64,000 bases of DNA from Providencia rettgeri (GTDB lineage Bacteria; Pseudomonadota; Gammaproteobacteria; Enterobacterales; Enterobacteriaceae): positions 186,001-250,000 of the forward strand of contig NZ_CP096258.1 of assembly GCF_023205015.1 (NCBI RefSeq). Reading direction: 5' to 3'. Within the stretch, counting starts at the first letter, position 1, and each line of letters starts with the position of its first letter. This document shows positions 35,602 to 44,060 of the stretch, one piece after another. Made by a program: the position numbers and the translations under genes. Below the pieces are notes generated by a model. The model was not told the origin of the DNA. It did not search any database and saw nothing but the letters and a program-made list of their open reading frames with translations.

Positions 35602-36370
35602 TTATATTTCATCTATAAAATTTATGTATCAGAAGGCTTACTGAATAGTAGACATAAATTTAAAGGTTGTCTTTGAAGTGACTCTATAAAGTTGATACTT
35701 TTAGTTAAATGGCTTGTAAGGCCTAATTTCAGTATTCAACTGGAGTCAGATTTTTTAATTTGATTTTTATCCATTAGGTATTGCAATACTCTTCAATAGT
35801 GCCGAGGCTGTTTTTACCTGTGTGGATGATCAAGCGATCACATTCCTAGTCATATCGGACATTCACCATATCGTCGTTCTTTATAGTGTGGAACAACGTA
35901 CTTAATATCGATTGGTACATGTTAAAGCCAGATAGGCCTTCAAAGGTAAGTTTCTTTTGAGTCTGTTATTGAGTCTGAGTAGTAGGTATATCGGAACTAC
36001 GGAAGTGAGTAAATGGTCATAATAAAACTGACTCCACCTGTACCAATGACGAATAGCAGATGAAAAAATAAATTATCGTGTTGAAAATACTCAATTACTC
36101 GTTTGATTTATAGTTAAGCTTTGAATTCTAATTATTCAATTTATGAGTAACGATTTCAATTAATTGTTATTAAAAGGAAAAAATAAATACATTAATTACT
36201 AGAAATAAAGATTCTTACTGTATGAACAAAAGTGTTGCGGAAATTAATATTTTTAACATACCTTGTTTACATTAAGAGTAGAAAAAATATTAATTGTTTA
36301 TTAATAAGGTTAGATATCTTTTTTCTTTTTTTTAGTTACTACCAATAATTAAAAATGGAGTTTTACTGGT
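35602..36370. other. Left border of the foreign operon, with insertion-sequence debris and promoter region
   Basis: The first part (35602-35700) is the paaX upstream region. The middle holds decayed transposase sequence (listed separately). The last 300 bases are extremely AT-rich and should contain the promoter of the biosynthetic operon. No intact gene is seen. Confidence 0.6.
35705..35893 (-). pseudogene. IS3-type transposase C-terminal remnant
   Basis: Reading the minus strand in one frame from 35893 gives FHTIKNDDMVNVRYD, then TIEEYCNT, a stop, WIKIKLKNLTPVEY, further stops and ALQAI. The words IEEY, KIKLKNLTPVEY and ALQA follow the end of IS3-family OrfB (IEEYxxYYNxxRIKxKLKxLxPVEYRxQ). 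Several in-frame stops and missing residues show it is dead. It marks past mobile-element activity at the edge of the foreign operon. Confidence 0.7.
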
Positions 36371-37156
36371 ATGAATAATTACGTGAATGAATATCTTAGA
36401 AGATTGAATGTTTCCCCCTCTGAATTGTCAAAACTCGAGTTTTTATTCAGGCTGCATCATGCTCATTTTTATTTAATTCCATTTGAAAATATAGATATGA
36501 AACGGAACGCTTTAGAGTTTATATCTGATCAGGATGTTATGAAAAGAATTATTTATAGTAACCGAGGGGGAGTGTGTTTTGAACTTTCCATTTTAATAAA
36601 ATCCGTATTTAAGCATTTGGGTTATAATTACGGGATTAGATTAGGGAGAGCTTTAACGCCTAAAATAACACCCGCCACACACCAATTCTTTGTTGTAAAT
36701 ATAGATGGAGCCAAATGGATATTTGATATTGGTTATGGAGCTAAAGGTCCTCGCTCTTTACTTAAATTATCTGATGGTTATTTACATGAACACCCATTTT
36801 TATCCTCAAGAGTTGAAAGACACAATGAACATGGTTGGGTTGTTTCAGTAAAAGAAAATAGCCAACCAAATGAAAATTGGGAAAACATATATTCTTTTCA
36901 TGATATTGAAGCACTCAAGCAAGATGTGGAAATGGCTTATTTTTATACTCTACACTCTTCAAACAGCCTTCTCAATAAAAATGTAGTAGTGAGCTTACCG
37001 AAAGAAATGGGAAGGATTAGCATTCGTAATAACGTATTTACAGAAATAAAAGGATATTCCGCATCAAACATAAGTATTACGAATAAACATATGATGTCAG
37101 ATTTACTGTTTGAACGTTTTGGGATTGATATCCCTCCCTCTCTCCTTACTAACTAG
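36371..37156 (+). CDS. Arylamine N-acetyltransferase-like acyltransferase
   Basis: A 261-residue NAT-fold enzyme. The catalytic triad is complete: Cys69 in NRGGVCFEL, His104 in ATHQFFVV and Asp119 in WIFDIGYGA, with spacing like Salmonella NAT (69/107/122). Typical NATs move acetyl from CoA to aryl amines or hydroxylamines; in ansamycin pathways relatives such as RifF form amides. It is the first gene of the six-gene island, so it is more likely a pathway acyltransferase than a detoxifying enzyme. DNA is much more AT-rich than the flanking paa genes. Confidence 0.88.
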   Translation: MNNYVNEYLRRLNVSPSELSKLEFLFRLHHAHFYLIPFENIDMKRNALEFISDQDVMKRIIYSNRGGVCFELSILIKSVFKHLGYNYGIRLGRALTPKITPATHQFFVVNIDGAKWIFDIGYGAKGPRSLLKLSDGYLHEHPFLSSRVERHNEHGWVVSVKENSQPNENWENIYSFHDIEALKQDVEMAYFYTLHSSNSLLNKNVVVSLPKEMGRISIRNNVFTEIKGYSASNISITNKHMMSDLLFERFGIDIPPSLLTN

Positions 37157-37170
37157 AGAAATAAAAACCC

Positions 37171-37743
37171 ATGAATGCAACATATCTCATTGTTCCTGGA
37201 TATACAAATTCAGGTAAGGGTCATTGGCAATCCTACATGGAAAGAAAATATAGTAATGTCATTCGTGTGCAACAAGATGATTGGAATAATCCATCACGGT
37301 ATGAATGGGTCGAGAAAATAGATAAAGCAGTTAATGATATTGAGGGAAACATTGTACTTCTGGGTCATAGTTGTGGCGCGGTAGCCATTACTCAATGGGC
37401 TGCTTTCAACGCTTGCGAGAAGATAAAGGCATTAATTCTTGTTGCTCCAGCAGATGTTGACTCTGAAATAGCGATTACTCCGATTAAAAATCAGAGGCCA
37501 TTACCATTATGTTCACTAAATACCAAGTCGTTGCTTATATTTAGCAATAATGATGAATACTTAAGTGAGTCTCGTGCAATTTATTTGGCAAAATTATGGG
37601 GTTGTACGACCCATTTTATTCATAACGCTGGTCATATTCACACCAATGCTGGATTCGGAGAATGGATAGAAGGTGAGACTTTATTTGAAGAATTCACAGG
37701 TTTTTTATTACTAGATTCGAGAAAAGGGACTGAAGATGTTTGA
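37171..37743 (+). CDS. Small serine hydrolase, RBBP9/YdeN-like
   Basis: A 190-residue alpha/beta hydrolase. The start YLIVPGYTNSGKGHWQSYME and the nucleophile elbow LLGHSCGAVAITQWA (Ser67) are typical of the RBBP9/YdeN family; an Asp in SNNDEYLS and a His in NAGHIHTNAGFGEW complete the triad. It may release or proofread an acyl or ester intermediate. The stop overlaps the MFS gene start by eight bases, so it belongs to the operon. Confidence 0.85.
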   Translation: MNATYLIVPGYTNSGKGHWQSYMERKYSNVIRVQQDDWNNPSRYEWVEKIDKAVNDIEGNIVLLGHSCGAVAITQWAAFNACEKIKALILVAPADVDSEIAITPIKNQRPLPLCSLNTKSLLIFSNNDEYLSESRAIYLAKLWGCTTHFIHNAGHIHTNAGFGEWIEGETLFEEFTGFLLLDSRKGTEDV

Positions 37744-38917
37744 GGATATCAAACAGTTTTCTCCTGCTGTGCGCCATTTCCTTATTGCAACATTCTTAAT
37801 GGGATTAAGTAATGGAATGTTTGATACGGTTTATAATTTTTATCTAGAAGCTCGCGGTGTGGATAAAACAAAAATTGGTTACATTTATGCGGTTGCAATG
37901 TGTATGATGGCTGGTGTTGTAATTCCATTGATATATCTAAGCAGACGTATGTCTCAAAAAAAACTACTTATTATTTTTTCATTCATTTACGCAGTGCCAT
38001 TCATTCTATTGCCAATAGTTTCCTCTGTATGGGTAAGTGCAATTACACTTGGATTAATACTTTCAGGTATGATTGCATTATTATCTTTGGGTAATTCATT
38101 GACTGGTTCAAATACTAAATCTGAAAGTAGGACAATACTATTCAGTTGTTTTTTTGTTGCTTATTTAGGTGCGGCAATGATAGGCTCGCTAATAGTTGGT
38201 TTTATAACTCATTATTTAAAATCAATGGCTCTAATAAGTTTTCAGCTAATTCTTTTAACTTCTTTTATTTCTTCAATTTTGATGATCTATTTTCGGTTTA
38301 AATCTATTGTCGGGCTTCCTGAACCGGAGAATGATGCAAGAAAATTCACCTGGGGAAATAAAATGGAATGGAGGAATTTATCTAAATTATTTTTAGCATC
38401 TTTATTTTTAGGTGCTTCTATTACATTAATATTTAGGTTTGTTAATGTTTTATTTAATTTAGCTTATTCCATGAGTTTGAGCGAAATATCTCTAATAATG
38501 AGCATTGATAAAATAATTAGTATTGTAGGTGCGTTATTTTCACCACTTCTTATTAATAAGCTTACATTGAAGCCGACTATAATGATCATTGGAATATTAA
38601 CCGCTTTATGTCTTTATCTACAGTCACTCCATATATCGGTAGTCACTTTTATTTTACTGTATTTTATCAGATTACTGCTAAATTATTGTTTGATGCCACT
38701 TTTAGATACTCTAGCAATTACTGGTTTTTCTACTGAAAGAACACTTTTATCCACAAGTGTGCGACAGCTTGCATTTTATTTAGGGAGTGCCCTATCGGCC
38801 ATAACTTATGGGAGGTTATTGGATGCGGGATATTGGGAGAAAGCTTTAGTTATATCTTCTATCTTTGCATTTGTCGGCACTATCTTCATGAGTCTTATTC
38901 ATGTAAAAAACAAATAA
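37736..38917 (+). CDS. MFS transporter of the biosynthetic island
   Basis: A 393-residue, probably 12-helix carrier. FLMGLSNGMFDTVYNFYLEA in helix 1 and IPLIYLSRRMSQKKLLII after helix 2 fit the major facilitator superfamily, though the family signatures are loose. Its place inside the operon, coupled to the hydrolase, suggests export of the product (and self-protection). Base composition is extreme: 38221-38280 has only 14 G/C in 60. Confidence 0.85.
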   Translation: MFEDIKQFSPAVRHFLIATFLMGLSNGMFDTVYNFYLEARGVDKTKIGYIYAVAMCMMAGVVIPLIYLSRRMSQKKLLIIFSFIYAVPFILLPIVSSVWVSAITLGLILSGMIALLSLGNSLTGSNTKSESRTILFSCFFVAYLGAAMIGSLIVGFITHYLKSMALISFQLILLTSFISSILMIYFRFKSIVGLPEPENDARKFTWGNKMEWRNLSKLFLASLFLGASITLIFRFVNVLFNLAYSMSLSEISLIMSIDKIISIVGALFSPLLINKLTLKPTIMIIGILTALCLYLQSLHISVVTFILLYFIRLLLNYCLMPLLDTLAITGFSTERTLLSTSVRQLAFYLGSALSAITYGRLLDAGYWEKALVISSIFAFVGTIFMSLIHVKNK

Positions 38918-38947
38918 TATTTCTATATCTAATATGTAGGGGGTTAA

Positions 38948-39853
38948 ATGAAAACTACTTTTGAAATACCAGATAGTCATAGCGTTGAATTGATGTTATC
39001 CAAACTTTCGATGCTTTGGGCAAATAGAGCCGCAGTTAATAATAAACATTTAGACTACGCAGATCTTGTTTTCGATGCTACAAAGAGTGACTTCAGTGAA
39101 TCATTATTACCATTTAGAAACCACGATGCGTGGAAGGAAGCTCCTGAAATCGTTAAAAGCCGATGCTTATCATACGCATGGGGGATTTATAATTTAAAGA
39201 CAATCTATATAGAATGCGATGTAGTTACTCCGGCTTGTGAAGATATTATTAAATGTCCACCGACTAACTCTAAGAATAGAGCTAGATTACAGGATGTGAT
39301 GTCCGAAGCTCTTCTTGATGAAGCTTTGCATACAAGAATGTCGATTATGGCATGTAATTATATTTATGACCGTAGAAAATTAGAGCATCTAAATTACACT
39401 GATTTTAATTTGATTAAAGCTCGTCAGGTAATGCTTTCGGATTGCACCGCTGAGTGGCAAAGACGACTAACTTGTTTTGCCGTGGCGTGCGCAAGTGAAA
39501 CTTTGATAACCGACTATCTAAAGGTTATGGCAGAAGATTGCAGCATTCAAAATATTTGTCATGAGGTTACAAAAACTCACGCTCATGATGAGTGGAGCCA
39601 TTCTAGTGTTTTCAGTTATGTTGCTTATGATATTGTCCGTGATTTAGGTTTTAGTGAGCGTAAATATATGAGAGATATAATGCTGAGAACTGCTAACCTT
39701 TTTGCTGATAACGAACTTGGATCTTGGAAGGAGGCTTTCAAGCTTTCAGGTATGCCTCATGCAAGAGATATTATTGAAGAGACAGATAACTTAAATGAAA
39801 TTCAGATTTATTTAGAATCGGCAGAAGCTGTAATTACCAGAATAGGCTTATAG
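38948..39853 (+). CDS. AurF-like diiron N-oxygenase
   Basis: A 301-residue ferritin-like helical protein. The carboxylate and histidine ligands line up with those of AurF (p-aminobenzoate N-oxygenase): Glu89, Glu125 with His128 (LLDEALHTRM), Glu184 (CASETLITDY), His211, then Glu215 with His218 (HAHDEWSHSS). Spacings between the last four are almost identical to AurF, so the iron site should be functional. Members oxidise amines to hydroxylamines, nitroso or nitro groups. The reductase gene next door is the likely electron source. The substrate is unknown and may be aliphatic. Confidence 0.88.
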   Translation: MKTTFEIPDSHSVELMLSKLSMLWANRAAVNNKHLDYADLVFDATKSDFSESLLPFRNHDAWKEAPEIVKSRCLSYAWGIYNLKTIYIECDVVTPACEDIIKCPPTNSKNRARLQDVMSEALLDEALHTRMSIMACNYIYDRRKLEHLNYTDFNLIKARQVMLSDCTAEWQRRLTCFAVACASETLITDYLKVMAEDCSIQNICHEVTKTHAHDEWSHSSVFSYVAYDIVRDLGFSERKYMRDIMLRTANLFADNELGSWKEAFKLSGMPHARDIIEETDNLNEIQIYLESAEAVITRIGL

Positions 39854-39872
39854 TTAAAATAGAGAGTATGAA

Positions 39873-40898
39873 ATGAAATTCACTTTGGTAGAGTCACATA
39901 TGTTAACCGACAAAATCAGGATGTTTCTTCTTAAACCGACATTAGACTCAGATATTCTAACTGGCGCAGTTCCTGGAAAATATTTCAACTTCCAATTTAT
40001 TGGAAGAGATAAACGATTAAAACAACGTAGTTATACACTGGTATCTCAGGATATAAATAACCACTATAAATTTATTATTGAGAACAGAGGATGCGATAGT
40101 GAATCTTCAACAATATGGAAATTGTTATTAGATAATGTAGGCATTAGTGTTTGTGGGGTCGGAGGTGAAATAACATTTGATACTATTAAAAATAGTAGAA
40201 ATGTACTTTTACTTTCAGGAGGAATTGGTATAACGCTACCTATTTCTTTAATTTATGAATGCGCTAAATATTATAGCCACATAATGTCAGATAAGAACAT
40301 CCAATTAGTTATAAGTTATCCCAGTCTTAGAGATATTCCATATTTAAATGAGTTTATTGGTTTTCACTTTAAATATAAATGGTTTACATTGAGGATTAAC
40401 ATTACGCACTCTAAATTAAGAAAGACTAGTGATATTATTAATATGGGCAGAATAGACTTAGCAACTGAAAAAATAAATGGAATTCCAGATACAGTAGTTA
40501 TTTGTGGAAGCAAAATGTTTACTGAATCCATGGTTGCAGGTGTTAGATACAGTTTTCCACAAGCATCTATTTTCACGGAAGTGTTTGGTTCAACTCAGGT
40601 TCAACTTACTAACTCCGAAGAACTCAACAAAGATAAAAGTATTGTAAGAGTAAAGGACTTCGATACGCCATTGTTAATAGATAATAACAGAACTGTGTTA
40701 GATAACCTATTACAGCATAATATCCCTATTAGATATATTTGTTATTCGGGGATTTGTGGTAGCTGTAAATATAGATTAATTAGAGGTTCAGTGTTGAACC
40801 ATCCTGAATTTTGTTTAACAGAAAAAGAAAAGGATGAGAATATTCACCTTGCCTGTTGTTCTTTTCCTAAAACTGATATTGATATTGAAATCGTCTGA
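39873..40898 (+). CDS. Flavin reductase with C-terminal 2Fe-2S ferredoxin domain
   Basis: A 341-residue electron-transfer protein. The N-terminal ferredoxin-NADP reductase-like barrel has the flavin motif RSYTLVS, a nucleotide-binding part has LLLSGGIGITLPISLIYE, and the C-terminal plant-type 2Fe-2S domain has C290-x4-C295-x2-C298 and a further Cys at 328. This order resembles VanB/phthalate dioxygenase reductase and PaaE. Placed 19 bases after the AurF-like gene, it is the probable dedicated reductase for the diiron centre. Confidence 0.9.
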   Translation: MKFTLVESHMLTDKIRMFLLKPTLDSDILTGAVPGKYFNFQFIGRDKRLKQRSYTLVSQDINNHYKFIIENRGCDSESSTIWKLLLDNVGISVCGVGGEITFDTIKNSRNVLLLSGGIGITLPISLIYECAKYYSHIMSDKNIQLVISYPSLRDIPYLNEFIGFHFKYKWFTLRINITHSKLRKTSDIINMGRIDLATEKINGIPDTVVICGSKMFTESMVAGVRYSFPQASIFTEVFGSTQVQLTNSEELNKDKSIVRVKDFDTPLLIDNNRTVLDNLLQHNIPIRYICYSGICGSCKYRLIRGSVLNHPEFCLTEKEKDENIHLACCSFPKTDIDIEIV

Positions 40899-40921
40899 GG
40901 TTACTAATATAAGGAAATTCA

Positions 40922-42172
40922 ATGAGCAATAAATGTGTATTGATTGTAGACCCATTTTCCAGTGGAGCAACTTTTGTTGGGCGAGTTAAAAAATACTTTG
41001 GTTATGATGTGATTGCATTAATAACTAATAATGAGCTTCCAGCTATAATATTGAATTCATTCAAGGAAGAGGAATATTCATTCGTTTTTTATTCCTCCTA
41101 TCATGATGATGCTGCACGCCAAATAGAATTATATTTAGGTCGAGCCCCTGATTTTATAGTATGCGGTTCTGAGCCTGGTGTACTTATTTTTGATCAATTA
41201 AGTAACAGGTGGAACTTATTACCTAATATATTTAAGCTTAGCCAAACTAGACGAGATAAGTATTTGATGCAAAATCAACTAAAGCTTGATGGAATACGTT
41301 ACATTCCACACTACAGAGCCAGGAAATTAATAAATATGCTGGCATGGTGCGATGAGAATAATTTTTCTGAATATGTTGTAAAACCAATTTACTCTTTTGG
41401 AACTGATGGTGTTTTTTTCTGTAAAAATAAAAAAGAAGTTGAGAAAGCATTTAATTTGTTAATTAATACGTATGACTATTCTGGTAATAAAAATAATGAA
41501 TTATTAATTCAACAAAAAATAGAGGGTATTGAATATGTAGTGGATGCTGTAACAAGTAACGGAGTTCACTTTATTGTTAATATATTCAGATATATAAAGC
41601 AAGAGGTGCAAGGTATACCGATTTATCATCAGATGGTAACGGAACCAATAGAAGAACATCTTGAATTGGTAAATTATACAAAGTCTATACTCACGTCTCT
41701 TGGTATATGTAATGGTACATCACATAATGAAATAATACTGTCTTCTGAGGGGCCTGTATTAGTTGAATCAGGAGCAAGAATGCATGGAGGGTTAGGGCCA
41801 GCCATTGTCGAACGATGTAACACTCACTCCTTGATTGACCTTAGCTTAATTGTTCGGATTGACCCTGCTAAATTCATAGAGAAAACACGTATACCACCTA
41901 CATTACATTGCTATGGAATAGAGTATTTTCTTAGTTCAACTAATTCAGGGTATGTAAAAGAAATAAATATAGAAGATCTTTGTGAACCCTTAGAAAGTTA
42001 TGGTTTAACTGTTTGTAAATTAAAGACTAAGGACTATTTAGATAAAACGGTTGATTTGATTACTTCCTACGGAAGAATAGTTTTTTTTAATAACGATCGT
42101 GAGATTTTATCATCTGATGTTAAAACTGTTGTTGATTTAGAGAAAACTGGGAAATTAATTACTTTTATGTAG
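40922..42172 (+). CDS. ATP-grasp ligase of the biosynthetic island
   Basis: A 416-residue ATP-grasp enzyme. The ATP-binding part has EYVVKPIYSFGTDGVFF and LLIQQKIEGIEYVVDAV; the metal-binding end has HNEIILSSEGPVLVESGARM, with the Glu and Arg usual in amino acid ligases such as BacD. It should join a carboxylate to an amine through an acyl phosphate. It is the last gene of the island operon and probably supplies the amide bond, replacing NRPS machinery. Exact substrates cannot be read from sequence. Confidence 0.88.
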   Translation: MSNKCVLIVDPFSSGATFVGRVKKYFGYDVIALITNNELPAIILNSFKEEEYSFVFYSSYHDDAARQIELYLGRAPDFIVCGSEPGVLIFDQLSNRWNLLPNIFKLSQTRRDKYLMQNQLKLDGIRYIPHYRARKLINMLAWCDENNFSEYVVKPIYSFGTDGVFFCKNKKEVEKAFNLLINTYDYSGNKNNELLIQQKIEGIEYVVDAVTSNGVHFIVNIFRYIKQEVQGIPIYHQMVTEPIEEHLELVNYTKSILTSLGICNGTSHNEIILSSEGPVLVESGARMHGGLGPAIVERCNTHSLIDLSLIVRIDPAKFIEKTRIPPTLHCYGIEYFLSSTNSGYVKEINIEDLCEPLESYGLTVCKLKTKDYLDKTVDLITSYGRIVFFNNDREILSSDVKTVVDLEKTGKLITFM

Positions 42173-42290
42173 TTAATGAAAACATGTAGTTAATTAAAAC
42201 GTCTTGCAATGGGAACAGCGGAACTAATGTAATATGCTCTTCTTAAAGAGTAATATACAACCAGATGATCTAACGCTTTGATAAATTTTG

Positions 42291-42453
42291 CTATGTTTTC
42301 GTAACTAAAGTCACTGTCTGACTGTTTGTAGAGATGATTGAGTCATTTCCCTCATCATGCTCTTCCTCGTGTTTCTTGAAGTCCGGCAATAAGCGGCTTT
42401 TGTAAGCCCAGTTTGAACAACTGATGTTCACTAAGTCGTGAAATATCTTTCAT
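42291..42453 (-). pseudogene. Frameshifted small ORF of unknown function
   Basis: On the minus strand GAGGAAAAGCT precedes ATG 42453, which opens MKDISRLSEHQLFKLG and stops after 32 codons. A shift in frame near codon 16 gives a continuous reading AYKSRLLPDFKKHEEEHDEG to a stop at 42291. The good ribosome site and the sensible joint reading suggest a decayed gene of about 54 codons. I do not recognise it. Confidence 0.4.
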
Positions 42454-42587
42454 AGCTTTTCCTCATTCGGTTTTTTTTAGTCCATCGCGGAGTCTCTTGC
42501 CCACGAAAAAAGACTCTCAGTAATTAGTTGTCCAGCCCCTAGGAAGGACTTCACTTCCATTACCTGTTTTGAACACTTTCTCAGAGA

Positions 42588-42626
42588 TTAAGGCATATCA
42601 GAGTAGTTCATTCCAATATGCCTTAA
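42588..42626. terminator. Long hairpin at the 3' end of paaK
   Basis: TTAAGGCATAT and ATATGCCTTAA form a perfect 11-bp stem with a 17-base loop, 10 bases beyond the paaK stop. No strong T tract follows, so it may end transcription weakly or protect the paa mRNA. Confidence 0.55.
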
Positions 42627-42635
42627 TAATTTGAA

Positions 42636-43946
42636 TTAAATCGCAATTCTAGTATCAATTACTCGTTCTGCTTTGCCTTGAGAACGGGGGATGTCGCCGC
42701 AATTTACAATACTAATACGGGTGCTAATGCCCACCATCGATTTGATTCGGTGCTTTAAATGGTGGCAGATATTACAGCGTTCATCATAAGTGAGCTGTTC
42801 AGGGTGTTTAAGTTCAACACGGACAGATAAATTGTCCATATTGCCTTGGCGACCAATCTCTAATTGGTAATGAGGAGAAAGCTCCTTAAATTGCATGATT
42901 TGTTCTTCAATCTGAGAAGGGAACACATTCACGCCGCGAATAATCATCATGTCATCCGAACGACCGGTGATTTTACCAATTCGACGCATATTACGGTTGA
43001 CCCCTTGCATGAGGTGGGTGAGGTCGCGTGTTCGATAACGAATAACAGGCATAGCTTCTTTTGTCAGGGTAGTAAACACTAACTCACCATGCTCACCTGC
43101 CCCCAGTGTTTTTAAGGTGTTGGGGGAAATAATTTCTGGGTAAAAATGGTCTTCCCAGATAGTTGGGCCGCTCTCACCTGAGTCGGCACACTCCATAGCG
43201 ACACCAGGCCCCATGACTTCAGATAAACCGTAAATGTCTAATGCTTTGATACCAAGACGAGTTTCAATTTCTGTTCTGAGGGATTCTGTCCAAGGTTCAG
43301 CGCCAAAGACACCTAATCTAAGTGAGCACTTACTAGCATCTCCGCCCATGATTTTTTCAAGCTCATCAATAATACTTAAGCAGTAAGAGGGCGTTACCAT
43401 GATCACATCGGGTTTGAAATCCGCGATTAGTTGCGCTTGTTTTTCAGTTTGCCCACCAGACATAGGAATAACGGCGGCTCCTAGGCGCTCCGCACCATAG
43501 TGGGCCCCTAGACCTCCGGTGAATAAACCATATCCGTAAGCAACATGGACTTTATCGCCTCGGACAGTGCCCGCAGAGCGTAAACTACGTGCGATCAGGT
43601 CAGCCCAGTTATCGATATCTCGTTGAGTGTAACCTACTACTGTTGGTCGGCCAGTGGTGCCGGAAGAGGCATGAATACGGATGATTTGGTCCATTGGCAC
43701 CGCAAAGGTGCTAAATGGGTAGTTTTCACGTAAATCCTGTTTGGTGGTGTAAGGGAACTTTTCGATATCGCTAAGTTGTTTGAAATCGTCAGGGTGTACA
43801 CCTGCGTCATCGAATTTTTTACGATACATGGGCACATTTTCATAGGCGTGAGTGAGTGTCCACTTCATTCGAGAATACTGTAAAGACTCGATCTCATCCC
43901 GTGATGCAAATTCAATTGGGTCGATGCTATCTTGTATATTGCTCAT
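42636..43946 (-). CDS. paaK: PaaK, phenylacetate-CoA ligase
   Basis: First enzyme of aerobic phenylacetate breakdown: activates phenylacetate with ATP and CoA. The 436 residues (E. coli 437) have the P-loop HASSGTTGRPTVVGYTQRD, LDIYGLSEVMGPGVAMEC and the C-terminal hinge GRSDDMMIIRGVNVFPSQIE. It is last in the paaA-K operon. The gap to paaJ is 114 bases, larger than other gaps in the operon. Confidence 0.96.
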   Translation of the reverse strand: MSNIQDSIDPIEFASRDEIESLQYSRMKWTLTHAYENVPMYRKKFDDAGVHPDDFKQLSDIEKFPYTTKQDLRENYPFSTFAVPMDQIIRIHASSGTTGRPTVVGYTQRDIDNWADLIARSLRSAGTVRGDKVHVAYGYGLFTGGLGAHYGAERLGAAVIPMSGGQTEKQAQLIADFKPDVIMVTPSYCLSIIDELEKIMGGDASKCSLRLGVFGAEPWTESLRTEIETRLGIKALDIYGLSEVMGPGVAMECADSGESGPTIWEDHFYPEIISPNTLKTLGAGEHGELVFTTLTKEAMPVIRYRTRDLTHLMQGVNRNMRRIGKITGRSDDMMIIRGVNVFPSQIEEQIMQFKELSPHYQLEIGRQGNMDNLSVRVELKHPEQLTYDERCNICHHLKHRIKSMVGISTRISIVNCGDIPRSQGKAERVIDTRIAI

Positions 43947-44060
43947 AATTGCCTGTCCTCATAATTATTATGGTTACCCGTTCGCTGTGATCGCGTTATG
44001 GGTATAAGCCTGAGCAGGTGTAGGGTTTTCAGGCTGTTTTTATTTGTAGTAAGACGTTGT

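Larger units (their letters stand above)
42173..42635. other. Right border region between the foreign operon and paaK
   Basis: It holds no intact gene. Seen are two near copies of TAGTTAAT-x-AAAAC at the left end, a decayed small ORF on the minus strand (listed separately), and a hairpin next to paaK. Base composition moves back toward the flanking genes from left to right. Confidence 0.55.

Noticed and set aside
35602..42635. Direct repeats or a tRNA as attachment site for the island
   Set aside because: I compared the two borders by eye and found no matching repeat ends and no tRNA gene, so an integrase-type island is not supported.
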